Origin: Neoscytalidium dimidiatum
Taxonomy: Eukaryota > Ascomycota > Dothideomycetes > Botryosphaeriales > Botryosphaeriaceae
Assembly: GCA_037367355.1 (NCBI GenBank)
Contig: CM074697.1
Location: 3,100,001-3,164,000, forward strand
DNA length: 64,000 bases
Direction: 5' to 3'
Part shown: piece by piece, positions 31,641 to 41,602 of the stretch
Layout: every line of letters starts with the position of its first letter
Position numbering within the stretch: the stretch's first letter is position 1
The notes under the pieces: model-generated
Databases searched by the model: none
Told to the model about the DNA's origin: nothing
What the model saw: only the letters and a program-made list of their open reading frames with translations
Translations under genes and position numbers: made by a program

Positions 31641-33966
31641 TCAAATCGTCTTCGGGGAGCCAATCGGAGACAGCATCGGCGGCAGCGAAGGGCAGGTAGC
31701 CTCCTCGTCCAACCTCTTCAGCTCCTCCTTCTCCTCGACCGACGGCCTGAGGTAGTCAATCTCGCCCCATACTTCCTTATACTTCGATAAGTCCTTCTGT
31801 CCAAAGACGTCGCAGGCCACGGTGAGAATCATGTCTAGCGTTGTGCGGGTGTTAGCGTCGGGGTTCGGCAAGTTGCTATCCTCCTGTTCCTGAGCCGGCT
31901 CTTCCATCTGAACGGACTTCTCTCCTTCGGCTGACTTCCGTTCCAGAGGCGACTGCAGCTTCAGTTCATCCTCACCGTCACTCTCAGTATCGCTGGCATC
32001 TCTCGGTTCCAGGCCGAATGCCACGCGCTTGCTTGTATAGCAAGGCATCTCATCGACACGCTTCTGAAGGGCCTCCTTCCTGAGGATCAACTCCTTCTGC
32101 TGGTCCAGCGCCTCCCTCAGTTCAGCTATATCAGCATCTCCTTCGGTCTCTACGCCATCTGATACGGAAGCAACCTCCCCGTTGGCCGCCTCCTGCTTGG
32201 CTCGCTGTTTCTTGTTCGGCTTCGGATTCAAGCCCACATGCTCGAAGAAGTCCTGATCCTCAGCGTAGTAGTGCGGCACCTTATCCTCGAGCTCCGCGAT
32301 GTGCTCTCCGGTGAAGGTGACACGCACCATGAGAGCCCTCAGAGCCAGCTCACGTACGATGCTTGCGGCGTCACAGTAGATGGGAATAACCTCCGCTAGT
32401 CTAGCAAGCAGGGCGAAGATCCAAATGCTGGTATTCTCTTCGATGTTCTTGAAGCATTCAAGCTTGCGCTTAAGGATGTCCAAGAGCTGTAGCACGCAGA
32501 ATGAGTCCATTTGGGCGACCTGGACCGGATGCGGGTGTTCTTCAGCAAAGTTCCTAAGCCAGCGACGCACAGCATTTGGCATCGACTTCCGCAGTGTTGG
32601 GAACGTAAACCAATAGGTTTTTTGGAGGGATGCTTTGCGAGCATTAGAGGGGTTCTGAGCAAGAAGCTTGCGGAAGGCCTCAAAGCGAAGGAGCAGGCGG
32701 TTGTGATATTCCTGTTGAGGGTCGACGCTTTGGAAAACTTCAGCTATATCCCAAGAGAGCATCAATCAGACTACTTACATCTCATCCTCACGAACTTCGT
32801 CGTCTTCAAATTGCTCATCTTCTGCAGTAGTTTCGGAAGCTGCTGCAGCCGAATAGTCAGGTGGCATTATGGGCCCGATCATGGGAGGAGGACAGGCAAC
32901 ATAGACTCCGTCCTCATAGTAGCCAAGCATATCATCAGGGTCGTCAAGATTGCTGGCACTAGCTGCGGGGCCGCTGAAGGTTAAAGGAAGACCGTTTGCC
33001 TCATTCCTGTGTACTCACCATCAGTCTTTGTCCTTCATCCGACTGAAGTGCAGGCAAGTGGCAAAGCAAAGAGAATCCCCATTCGACCTGGGAAGAGAAG
33101 AGTGCGAGTCTCCCGACAGGTTAATACGAGCGGCCGTGAATTTGTGAATCGGAGTCTACTTACATAACTTGCTTGAGATAGCGCAATGCTTCGAGGTCGT
33201 AACCTCCACCCTCGCTGTTCTCTTCACTGAAGTCAGGGAAAGCGGCTGTCTGTCCATAAAGGGGGTTTCTGCGTGGCTGGTGCTTCGTCTTCTTCTTGCT
33301 TTTCATATCATCGAAGTCCTCGTCAGGCTTCCTTTTGTATATCGTCTCCTTTTGGCGCATGGGGGTAAAGGTGGAGAAATGCGTGGTAGGCTCGTCAATG
33401 GGCGAGCCTGGCTCGTAGTCTGACGTTTCCCAGCTATCATCATCCTCACTGCGCTTGATCAACGCCTCGGAAGCACCGTTGTGCTCATCTCCTTCATTGT
33501 TCACGACGACGTTTGCGGCTTCAATCTTAATGTCGTCGCCGTCAGTCGCATCTTTGGCCGATGTTCCAGCGGCGGCATCCTCAGCGCGAGCGTCAGGTAT
33601 GGCGCTCTCATTGCTAATAGCTTTTGCCGGCTGAACCGAGCCTTCATCATACATCAATTCTTCCGTAAGTTGAGCAGCCGCGTCCAGTTTCTCTCTGTTG
33701 GCCGGACCTCCGTCTTCCAGCTCCTCCGAGATACTCTGCGACCACTTTCCCCATCTGTCCTTGCGAGCTGGAGATGGAGATATATTCTGCTGGGAGGCAT
33801 TTCCGGGCGCTGGCGTAAGATCGGACTGGGGCGATGGGCTTGAAGAAGGGCGCGGCGGCGGCGGCATCGCGCGCAGGGCAGAGAAGTTGTCAGGGCGTTT
33901 GTTCTTGTTGTACCTTGCGCCGTCGACCGTGACAGCCAAGTTCTTATGCCTTGCTGGCGCCGACAT
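31641..33966 (-). CDS. Gemin2/SIP1 (Brr1) family snRNP-assembly protein
   Basis: Predicted 705 aa in three minus-strand exons: 33164-33966, 32779-33006 and 31641-32727. Introns are 157 bp and 51 bp; both junctions are phase 2 with GTAAGT donors. The joins rebuild the SIP1 core: YDLEALRYLKQV/MNEANGLP, then DDMLGYYEDGVYVA, then REDEMI/VDPQQEYHNRLLLRFEAFRKLL, NAVRRWLRNFAEEHPHPVQ and LLARLAEVIPIYCDAASIVRELA. Family knowledge: Gemin2/SIP1 binds Sm proteins and, with SMN, loads the Sm ring on spliceosomal snRNA in the cytoplasm; the budding yeast member is Brr1. The protein is much longer than animal Gemin2 (about 280 aa) because of a disordered acidic N-terminus of about 240 residues and a charged C-terminal coiled region. 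The second acceptor (CCAAAG) is weak but is the only one that keeps the conserved text. Confidence 0.83.
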
Positions 33967-34780
33967 GGTCGCTATTGGGCATACAGGCCGCAGGTCGAGT
34001 GTCCTCGTGATTGTCGTTGCGCGGACGTTGCCTGCGAGTGAGGATGGCGACGGTGACGAGGGAGTCGGCGGCGCGTCGCGAGGAAAGTTGGGTGGGAGCA
34101 GCTTATCGATAAACCATGACTCGCGTGCTGGAGGATGCCTTTGGTATGATGTCAGGAAAAACGCAGTTACGACAGCCGCGCTTGAGACTCAAGATTTATG
34201 TCTTTCAAACAAAGGAGAAAGCGGCGCAGCTGGCAGAATTGACTTGATATTAATGATGCTGAAAATAAGGGATTCTATATCTAGCCCTGCCAGATCCCCA
34301 TTATATGCCATGGCCGGCCCGTGTCGTTCTCGACATTTTGAAAATCCAAAAGCACCTGTCCTTGTCCATCATGTCCACCAATACGCCGTCGCTATGCTCT
34401 GAAAGAAGAACTCCATCCATAGTTGCAGAGACCTTGTGTGACAAACCAAAACTCGCTGCTAGTCAGGAAATCCTCGCTGTGCTTGCGTTATCTTGAGATA
34501 GCGCTTCATCCAACTATATCCTGAACCAACTCTCACCAGTCATCGAAATCTGGTTTGAAGACTCCGAAGTGGAAGCGGACACCAGACGCCAAAGACCAAA
34601 TTCGAACTTCGCAAAGGGGGAAATTAAAAACAAAGCGATCATCCCACCACACCAGGTAGGGCAAGTCATGCTAGGTAAACGCTCCAGGAACCAGTCGGTG
34701 CGAGGGAGCATATATCTTTAATCGTTAAATGAAGAGGAAATTGTTGGGAGTCCCGGTGTTTCGGACGGGAACGGAAGGGC
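33967..34780. other. Intergenic region, nothing supported
   Basis: 814 bases containing the promoter of the Gemin2-like gene (left) and the 3' flank of the F-box/LRR gene (right). Only short open frames without family features. Confidence 0.4.
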
Positions 34781-36022
34781 TCAATCATCCATAGTCCACA
34801 CACCAAGTACTTTGCGTTCCAGAAAGGGATTCTCTGCCTTCTTCTTGTTGTGAAGGTCTTCCATGGTATCAATGAGACGCCTCAACTCATCCGGGTCGTC
34901 AACGTGCCAACAAGCAGACTTCGATATCCTAACAACGCGTAGGTTCGGGATTGTGCCGTCAGCCACTGCGTCGGCTAAGTCACCAGCCTTGAGGACCTCA
35001 TCAGGATCCAGTGACCAACCCATATTTCCAGAATCGCTGAGCTCCAACTTTTCAAGCGGGTGATTCGAGATACGTTGCTCATCCTGTTCACGGTAGACGA
35101 ACATGAACGTGACATAGTCCAGGGAAACCCTTAGGGACTTGAGATTCGGGCAGTATTCCAGAACATGATCCATGGCGTTGTGACGGAGACTTCGGATGTT
35201 CTCAACCGTCAAAGACTTCAGCTGCGGGCCCACAGCACGTACAAGCGAGGTGAGGTCGGCGGTTGCCAGACGCGGGCAATGGGCGACTGATAGGGTTGTC
35301 AGCGTGCTCGGAAGGCGAGCCGTTTGGAGATCTTCCTTCAGAAGACGCTGCATGAAGTAGCTTTCAAGACTACCACTCAGATACAGCTCCTCCAGCGGCG
35401 GCCATGCAATGGTTGACGCGTCAAAGAATGCACTGTCGCTGGAAGAGCGAGGGAAGAAGAGGCTTTTCAGGTTCACAAGCTGCCTGAGGGTGTGAGCCAG
35501 AGCAGAGATGCTGACAGCCTCGCAGATCAGGGAAAGATCAAGCACACGGAGCTTTGCGCACTTGGAAAGTGCAGCGAAACAATTGATAGCGAATGCTGCT
35601 TGAGGAGCAACAAAGACCTCGAGATTCTGCTTGGTACGACCGAGAAGCCTCGCAGTGACAGATTTGGAGCTCTGGTGGACGATGCGGTTTAAGTCCAGAA
35701 TACGGACGAGCCCAGCCAGCTCACTCTTCCTGACATGAAGATTGACCGAAGGGCAGATGGTGTTGACGAAGCGGGTGAAGTTGGAGCCTTCAAGATAAGG
35801 AGCTTCGTACAATCGAGAAATGGCGACGTTGTACCACTGGCGTTTGACTAGGCAAAAGGTCCAGAGGACGGGCTGAGAGTCCTTTCCACGCGGAATGTGA
35901 GATAAGATCTCGAGAAGGATCTCGTCGGGCAGGTGCTCAGCCTGCTTGCGAGAATTGGGCGGGCCTCCATCCGGGGGGAGGGGACGAGCTGGACGCACTG
36001 CCAGGCTCATCGTAGCCGACAA
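34781..36022 (-). CDS. F-box / leucine-rich-repeat-like protein
   Basis: Single exon, 413 aa from the ATG at 36022 (a second in-frame ATG lies four codons downstream). An F-box occupies about residues 28-70 (EHLPDEILLEILSHIP, then LVKRQWYNVAISRLYEAPYL). Degenerate leucine-rich repeats follow: LRVLDLSLI, LVNLKSLFFP, LEELYLSG, LTTLSVAHCPRL, LKSLTVENI, CPNLKSLRVSL. Family knowledge: F-box proteins recruit substrates to SCF ubiquitin ligases through Skp1, with LRRs forming the substrate surface. Fungal genomes hold many such genes of unknown target. No signal peptide or membrane segment. It ends TMDD with a stop at 34783-34781. Confidence 0.87.
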   Translation of the reverse strand: MSATMSLAVRPARPLPPDGGPPNSRKQAEHLPDEILLEILSHIPRGKDSQPVLWTFCLVKRQWYNVAISRLYEAPYLEGSNFTRFVNTICPSVNLHVRKSELAGLVRILDLNRIVHQSSKSVTARLLGRTKQNLEVFVAPQAAFAINCFAALSKCAKLRVLDLSLICEAVSISALAHTLRQLVNLKSLFFPRSSSDSAFFDASTIAWPPLEELYLSGSLESYFMQRLLKEDLQTARLPSTLTTLSVAHCPRLATADLTSLVRAVGPQLKSLTVENIRSLRHNAMDHVLEYCPNLKSLRVSLDYVTFMFVYREQDEQRISNHPLEKLELSDSGNMGWSLDPDEVLKAGDLADAVADGTIPNLRVVRISKSACWHVDDPDELRRLIDTMEDLHNKKKAENPFLERKVLGVWTMDD

Positions 36023-37174
36023 CTTCTGAGAACCGTGCTAGGTGTGGATCCTGACGTGCGTGGTTGACATGGGCGAGACGCGGCGAGGGTGAGTCCGGTC
36101 AGATAGAAGACGCGGCGAGCGATGGCGGCGGGCGCGGCGGTGGCGGCGACTGCGAATGACGAAAGTGACGCTCAGCCTTGAAGTGGTCCGTGCGGCTCAG
36201 CCTATACAGTATGTTCTCGCCTCCGCTCTAAGATTTCTTCTCCGTCTTCGCCTCCTCGCGGCAACACGCAACTTTATCTGCTCTTAGTGCCAACTCGTCT
36301 ACTGACCTCGCAAAGTGCTTACACTAGACGGACTGCGGCAACACCTACGATCGATCCCTTTCGAGGCACATTCATAGACTAGATTCTACTTGCCCTTTCC
36401 AACTTCTTACTGTGGAACTACTGCCGTAAAGTTTCTCTGTTTGCCATGTCACGCCTATTGGGGCTCCGAGCGACGCTAAAAAAAAAAAAAAAAAACCTAT
36501 ATAACCTACTATCTGACACCCGCTACATTAGTCAAACACCGCTCTGCCTTGCCATGATTTCGGCATGTTTCAAATGTTCTTTGAATTGAGCAGCCTGAGT
36601 GCCTTTGATTTCCTGATGAAACATGTTATGGAGGGGCCCCCATCTACCCGTCAAAAACTTGGCGAGCACTGCAACGCGAAAGTAGGTTATGTGGAACGGA
36701 CTTGCTTAAGTTGGTCCAACGCCTTTCTGTATGTACAAACCTCAAAACATTCGGAGTCATTGCTGCTTCATCAGAGCCGGACAATCTACAAAACCCCGAT
36801 ATTCGCTTTACCTCGCTCCGCAGAATCTAGTATAAATAAGAGGAGCAACCTTGAGAACACTACGTTTGATAGTCTCGAGTGTTTACCGATATTCCCGATC
36901 ATGCGGTCACCGGATCTTTTCTCGTTGCCACTTGCCTAGCTCTCGGCGCGCTTACTAAGGCCTCTTTTGCTGCGGCTCTTGGGCTTCGTTACATGATAGT
37001 TGGCGTGGGGGTCAGTCGTGGGGTTGCACGGGGAGGTAACAGCGGTGATAAGCCAGTGCCTGACAGGGTGGTATTCCGGGTTTGCGGGGAGTGGGGGAAA
37101 CGATCGGCATCCCTGAACCAAATACAAAACAATCGAAGCATGGAAACGCTCGACGTCACCGCCAGATCAGCGCC
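36023..37174. other. Divergent intergenic region between F-box gene and GH20-like gene
   Basis: 1.15 kb. The left 200 bases are GC-rich and likely the F-box gene promoter. An 18-nt poly-A run sits at 36478-36495. The rest is AT-richer with short open frames (for example 36565-36939) that show no family feature. Confidence 0.45.
36478..36495. repeat. Poly-A tract, 18 nt
   Basis: Uninterrupted run of A in a divergent intergenic region. Such tracts exclude nucleosomes in fungal promoters; here that is inference. Confidence 0.85.
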
Positions 37175-39346
37175 ATGAGACCTTTCGCAATGCTCCTGTC
37201 TGGATCGTTGCTGGCATCCGGTCTCCAATTGCTTCCCCCGGCCCCAAGCAACTCTTCCAGCAGTAGATCGTTGGACATACGCTTGATCCCACAGACCATA
37301 TACATTGACAGCGCCTTCGCATCCGTCGCAGACTCTGAGGGCCTGACACTTATCCCACCGACGGCCTATGACTTTGCAGAAACTTTCCAGCAAGACCTTT
37401 CCCAGCTCACAGGCGCCAGTTGGACCCTTCAGGCCATTGATGGTCTGTCTAGCAATGGCAGCGGCATTTTCCTCGGAACATTCAGCGGCAACGGCTCCGA
37501 CTTGACATATGAGGACGGAAATCCAACAGAGGAAGGCTATGAACTAATTATCTCCGGCAGTCGCGTCTTCATTGGTGGTGCTGGGGCCCGAGGTATGTGG
37601 TGGGGCACACGCACGCTTCTCCAACAGCTCCTTCTCTCCAACGGCACCCTGCCCTCCACTGACCTCCTGGACGCCCCTGCTTACCCTACTCGCGGTTTTA
37701 TGCTGGATGCTGGCAGGAAGTACTATGCGCCGGACTTTTTGAAGGAGTTATGCACGTACGCATCATTCTTCAAGCTCTCAGAATTTCACTATCACCTGAG
37801 CGACAACTATCCATTGAATCGTGGCCACAATGAGACTTGGTCAACGGTGTACTCGCACTTCTCTCTCCTGCCGGAAGATGGATCTTTACGTGGAATCATT
37901 GAGCGGCCCAACGAGACTCTATCTCGTGCGGATTTTGCGGATTTCCAGCAGCACTGCGCAGCGCGGGGGGTCACGGTCATCCCGGAAATCGAAGCGCCGG
38001 GTCACTGCTTGTACTTGACAAAGTGGAAACCAGAGCTGGCACTGGACAAGAAAGATCTTTTGAATTTATCCCATCCGGAGGCCATTCCCACAGTCAAGAG
38101 CATATGGGCTGAGTTTCTGCCATGGTTTGAGACGAAGGAGGTGCACATCGGTGCGGATGAGTACGACTCGACGCTCGCAGACGATTACATTACCTTCGTC
38201 AACGAGATGTCCGACTTCATCAGCTCCACTTCCAACAAAGCCATCCGCATCTGGGGCACATATGAACCATCAGAGAACCTCACCATCTCCCAAGATGTGA
38301 TCATCCAGCACTGGCAATACGGTCAATCCGACCCTATCGAGCTCCATAACACCGGCTACAGCATTATCAACTCGGAAGACTGGTGGGCCTATATGTCCCT
38401 GAAGAACGACCACATGCCCATCAGCCCGGCCCCCTACCCCCAATTCTTCAACGAAACCCGCGTCCTCAACTTTGCCAACCAACCCGACTGGCAATGGACG
38501 CCCGCCGACTTCAACCCCGTCAACACGACCCTCCAACTCGCCCCAGGTGCCCCCGGCAACAAAGGCGCCATCCTCGCTGCCTGGAACGACAACGGGCCCG
38601 ATGCAACAACCCAGCTTGAAGCCTACTACGCCATGCGGCGCGGCATCCCCCTCGTCGGCGCCCGCGCCTGGTCCGGCGCCCGCGAGCCCGCCATCATCGC
38701 GTCCACCTTCTCCGCCACGGTCGACTTCCTCTCGCCGCGCATCCCCGGCCAGAACCTCGACCGTCGCATCACATCTCCCACAACCACACCGTCCAACGGC
38801 ACCACCCTCTTCACCTGGTCTCGCCCACAAACAAACTCTACTGCAGCTGTGGCCCTCGACCGCGGCAGCGTCGGCATGAACCACACCCTCCACCTGCGCG
38901 CCACCGGCCCCTTCGCCCTCTCCGGCCCGGACACGGCGCTCGAGCTCGCCCCCAACGGCACCCTGACCTACACCACCGCCGACGGCTGGCCGTACCCGCT
39001 GCGCGCCGTGTCCGTCGCGGCGGCGCTCGAGCTCGATCCCGGGCAGCCGGGCCGCATCTGGGCGAACGACACGGCGTCGACGCACGAGCCGGTGGCCGTG
39101 AAGGTCCCGGCGGACGTCGTTGTCGCGACGGATGTGCTTGGCGGGAGCAGAGTGTGGGTGGATGGCGTGTTCGCGGGGAGGTTCGAGGTGTTCGTGTTTG
39201 GGGGCAGGAATACGCAATTTAGCTGGAGTCAGATGGCGTTTGTGGCGCCGGTGGGAAGGGTTGAAGGAGTTGGTCTGGAGAGCGTTTGGGTGGAGGATGG
39301 GGTGGTGCTGGATGGCCTAGAGGGGGTGGGCGGTGCGGATAGTTAG
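37175..39346 (+). CDS. Secreted GH20 beta-N-acetylhexosaminidase-like enzyme
   Basis: Single exon, 723 aa. A signal peptide (MRPFAMLLSGSLLASG) starts at 37175; the frame is open upstream to 37082, but that extension lacks a signal sequence. An N-terminal GH20b-like alpha/beta domain precedes the barrel, which begins YPTRGFMLDAGRKYYAPDFLKEL. It continues through EFHYHLSDNYP, GVTVIPEIEAPGH and the catalytic pair Asp328-Glu329 in VHIGADEYD; WAYMSL and the IIQHWQYG segment fit the barrel end. Family knowledge: GH20 enzymes use substrate-assisted catalysis with the D-E pair to release N-acetylglucosamine from chitin oligomers or glycoproteins. The C-terminal 200 residues (from the TTTPSNGT region on) form an extra domain that many GH20 enzymes lack, probably carbohydrate-binding. 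Many N-glycosylation sequons support secretion. Exact substrate is inferred. Confidence 0.88.
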   Translation: MRPFAMLLSGSLLASGLQLLPPAPSNSSSSRSLDIRLIPQTIYIDSAFASVADSEGLTLIPPTAYDFAETFQQDLSQLTGASWTLQAIDGLSSNGSGIFLGTFSGNGSDLTYEDGNPTEEGYELIISGSRVFIGGAGARGMWWGTRTLLQQLLLSNGTLPSTDLLDAPAYPTRGFMLDAGRKYYAPDFLKELCTYASFFKLSEFHYHLSDNYPLNRGHNETWSTVYSHFSLLPEDGSLRGIIERPNETLSRADFADFQQHCAARGVTVIPEIEAPGHCLYLTKWKPELALDKKDLLNLSHPEAIPTVKSIWAEFLPWFETKEVHIGADEYDSTLADDYITFVNEMSDFISSTSNKAIRIWGTYEPSENLTISQDVIIQHWQYGQSDPIELHNTGYSIINSEDWWAYMSLKNDHMPISPAPYPQFFNETRVLNFANQPDWQWTPADFNPVNTTLQLAPGAPGNKGAILAAWNDNGPDATTQLEAYYAMRRGIPLVGARAWSGAREPAIIASTFSATVDFLSPRIPGQNLDRRITSPTTTPSNGTTLFTWSRPQTNSTAAVALDRGSVGMNHTLHLRATGPFALSGPDTALELAPNGTLTYTTADGWPYPLRAVSVAAALELDPGQPGRIWANDTASTHEPVAVKVPADVVVATDVLGGSRVWVDGVFAGRFEVFVFGGRNTQFSWSQMAFVAPVGRVEGVGLESVWVEDGVVLDGLEGVGGADS

Positions 39347-39845
39347 TAGTTGCTCATTCGATATCAATAGGCTATTAAATGGTATATATAAAGGAGAAAA
39401 CAGCCTAACTTCCACTCCGTAGAAAGTACTGACCGATAAATTTACTACAGTTTTCTCTGAAGTAAAGTGAATCTTTTCTTTTCTTTTTTTTAAAAAAAAG
39501 GGAAAAAAGTGAGAATGAGAGAAGTAGGGCATGTCTCTACCAAGTGCGCAGACCTGTACTAACTATTTCAACGCCAATTGATTATACCGCTGTACCCTAG
39601 AGGTCTTGGACTACATACTGCCCCACGTCCGAATGGACGATTCTTGCAGTAAACCACAATGATATTTGTGCAACGCCAAGTGGCCCCATGTGCAACAAGG
39701 GTGATGCAGGATAATTTTATTCTTGCCCCCAAGGGTACGGACGGGGTTCGATTGACCCAGCTGACGCTCACTGTTTAAATTGCAGCCGCAAGCCACATTT
39801 TGACTCTCTCACTAACTAGTGCTTCCACGGCGCATCCTTGCTACT
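39347..39845. other. AT-rich intergenic stretch
   Basis: 499 bases with the 3' end of the GH20-like gene and an AT-rich spacer (T and A runs around 39480-39510). No gene supported. Confidence 0.4.
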
Positions 39846-41413
39846 ACGCGTCTCTTAGAAACACATACGCTCCGACTCTCAAATTTCGATGGTAATGACA
39901 TTCCACGATACGCCATCCTCTCTCACCGATGGCAGACCAAATAGCTATTGTATGGGGATATACAGGCCGAGGGTTTGGCGAAGCAAAAAGCAGGTCACAA
40001 AAAGGTATAAGCGGCATGCAGGCAAGCCCTCAACGATGGCTTCGACTACATCTTGAACGACACCTGCTGCATTGAAAAAGACAGCAGCACTGAAATTTCC
40101 GAGTCGACCAATTCTATGTTCGCCTGGTACCGCAGTACTGCCGTCTGTTATGCCTACCTCTTTGACGTCCCGGACGGTACAGGTGCCCGACTCATTGGCC
40201 CCTTCGGCCAGAGCGAATGATTCTCAAACTAGGCTGGACCCTGTAAGAGCTGGCTGCTCCACGAAATATGATCTTCTACTCGCAAGGCTTGGTCGAGCTG
40301 GGCGACAAACAAGACTTGAAGCAGCCACTGTCGATAATCACCGGTATCGATCTCGAGGTGTTGGAAGGTGTCAGACCGCTCAATTCAATTAGTGTAGCAA
40401 GGAGAGTGTCCTGTGCCGCCGAGAGGGAAACATTAAGGACGGAAGAGGGCCCCGTCAACGTCAATATGCCTATGGTCTACAGTTCATCCGCCTCCAAGAA
40501 GAAATTACGAAAGAAAGCGACGACGAATCGATGTTTGCCTGGATTCAGAAAGGCGCCAAACCGAATCCCCTTTACGGCTTGCTTGCGAGGAGCCCCGCGA
40601 ACTTTGCCGACTCGGGCAAAATTATAGCATACGACCCCTCCAGGGCAGGCGAGCCCTGGCTTAAAGCCAATCATGGGCTTCAAGTGTTGCTGCACCTCTC
40701 ACGCTGGGACGATGCGTGCTCTATCGTTGCTATCAACTGTTCGGATTTGTCAAACCCATGGCACCCTTGTGGCATCCTGCTTAAGCCCGTAGCAGGTGAA
40801 AGTGGGAGCGGCATGCCTACTACCCAACGATACGCCCGCAATAGGCTGTACAGCTGCACGAAGCTAGGCCCGCTGTGTCCGCTGTCTGTTAAATAAGGCA
40901 GCACGCCCAGAGGGGATCCTTTTCAACGAAGTCCTCCAACTACGACGGTGCCCGCGTCTGAGACAATTCTCTCTTTCGCGGCGCGGAACCTTCGTAGTGA
41001 ACACCCTGGCGGACCCAAAGTCCCAGGAATATCAGCCGCCGAAGCCGATCATCACGGGGGAGCCATGGATGAACGAGAACGCGAGAACCGCCTTCCATTT
41101 TTCCGGGCGATGGGTGGGCACGCTTGTCGCCGTTGTAGTCCTCGAGAGGAATTCCTATCAAAAACGGCTCGCCGTGCTTCTCGGGTCAGGGGAAAATGGT
41201 GTTGGGGTGGATTCGCGGACGCAGTGGGCTAATAGCACAGATTTCGGTGAGTTTCAGAAGAACTTCAAACCGCAGGTTTCTGAAACTGGCATGAACCTAG
41301 AAAAAGAGACTGTAATGGTTCACGTCACTTACGAAATGCACCACGGCAAGACATACTACGTAACAGATATCGTGGTAGGAGACATGAAGGATAGGTCAAC
41401 GAAGCGGCGCTGA
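39846..41413 (+). pseudogene. HET-domain (heterokaryon incompatibility-type) protein pseudogene
   Basis: Successive frames keep a recognisable HET gene from start to end. The N-terminus RLLETHTLRLSNF and DIPRYAILSHRW is the HET opening. Then DTCCIEKDSSTEISES, SMFAWYRSTAVCYAYLFDV, SIITGIDLEVLEG and VARRVSCAAERETLRTE follow. Later come RLQEEITKESDDESMFAW, YGLLARSPANFADSG, and a tail that ends at TGA 41411-41413. Lesions seen: ACG instead of ATG at 39846; TAG at 39942; TAA at 40008; TGA at 40218; a frame change between 40218 and 40235; TAA at 40244 inside WTL-ELAAPR; loss of the segment between EGP and VNVNMP (about 40455); another frame change near 40480; and a stop at 40894. Intact HET proteins trigger cell death between incompatible strains; this copy cannot encode one. 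Confidence 0.85.
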
Positions 41414-41602
41414 GAATGTAATCATTGCACGCAAGCCGCGTGTGCGCAAGTGTTCTACATTTGAGTAGAACTCTCTAATCGTGTACAATCATCGCAGACG
41501 TCAACATCGCTTTAGACGGTTCCAAAACAGCATGTGCTTGCTCCAAAGAGTGGCGTTCCATTGGCCTCACCATAATTATACACTCCCATAGCCCCATCCA
41601 TC

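Noticed and set aside
38270..39217. 315-codon open frame on the minus strand
   Set aside because: Antisense to the GH20-like gene in a very GC-rich segment; composition is low-complexity Gly/Val/Arg.
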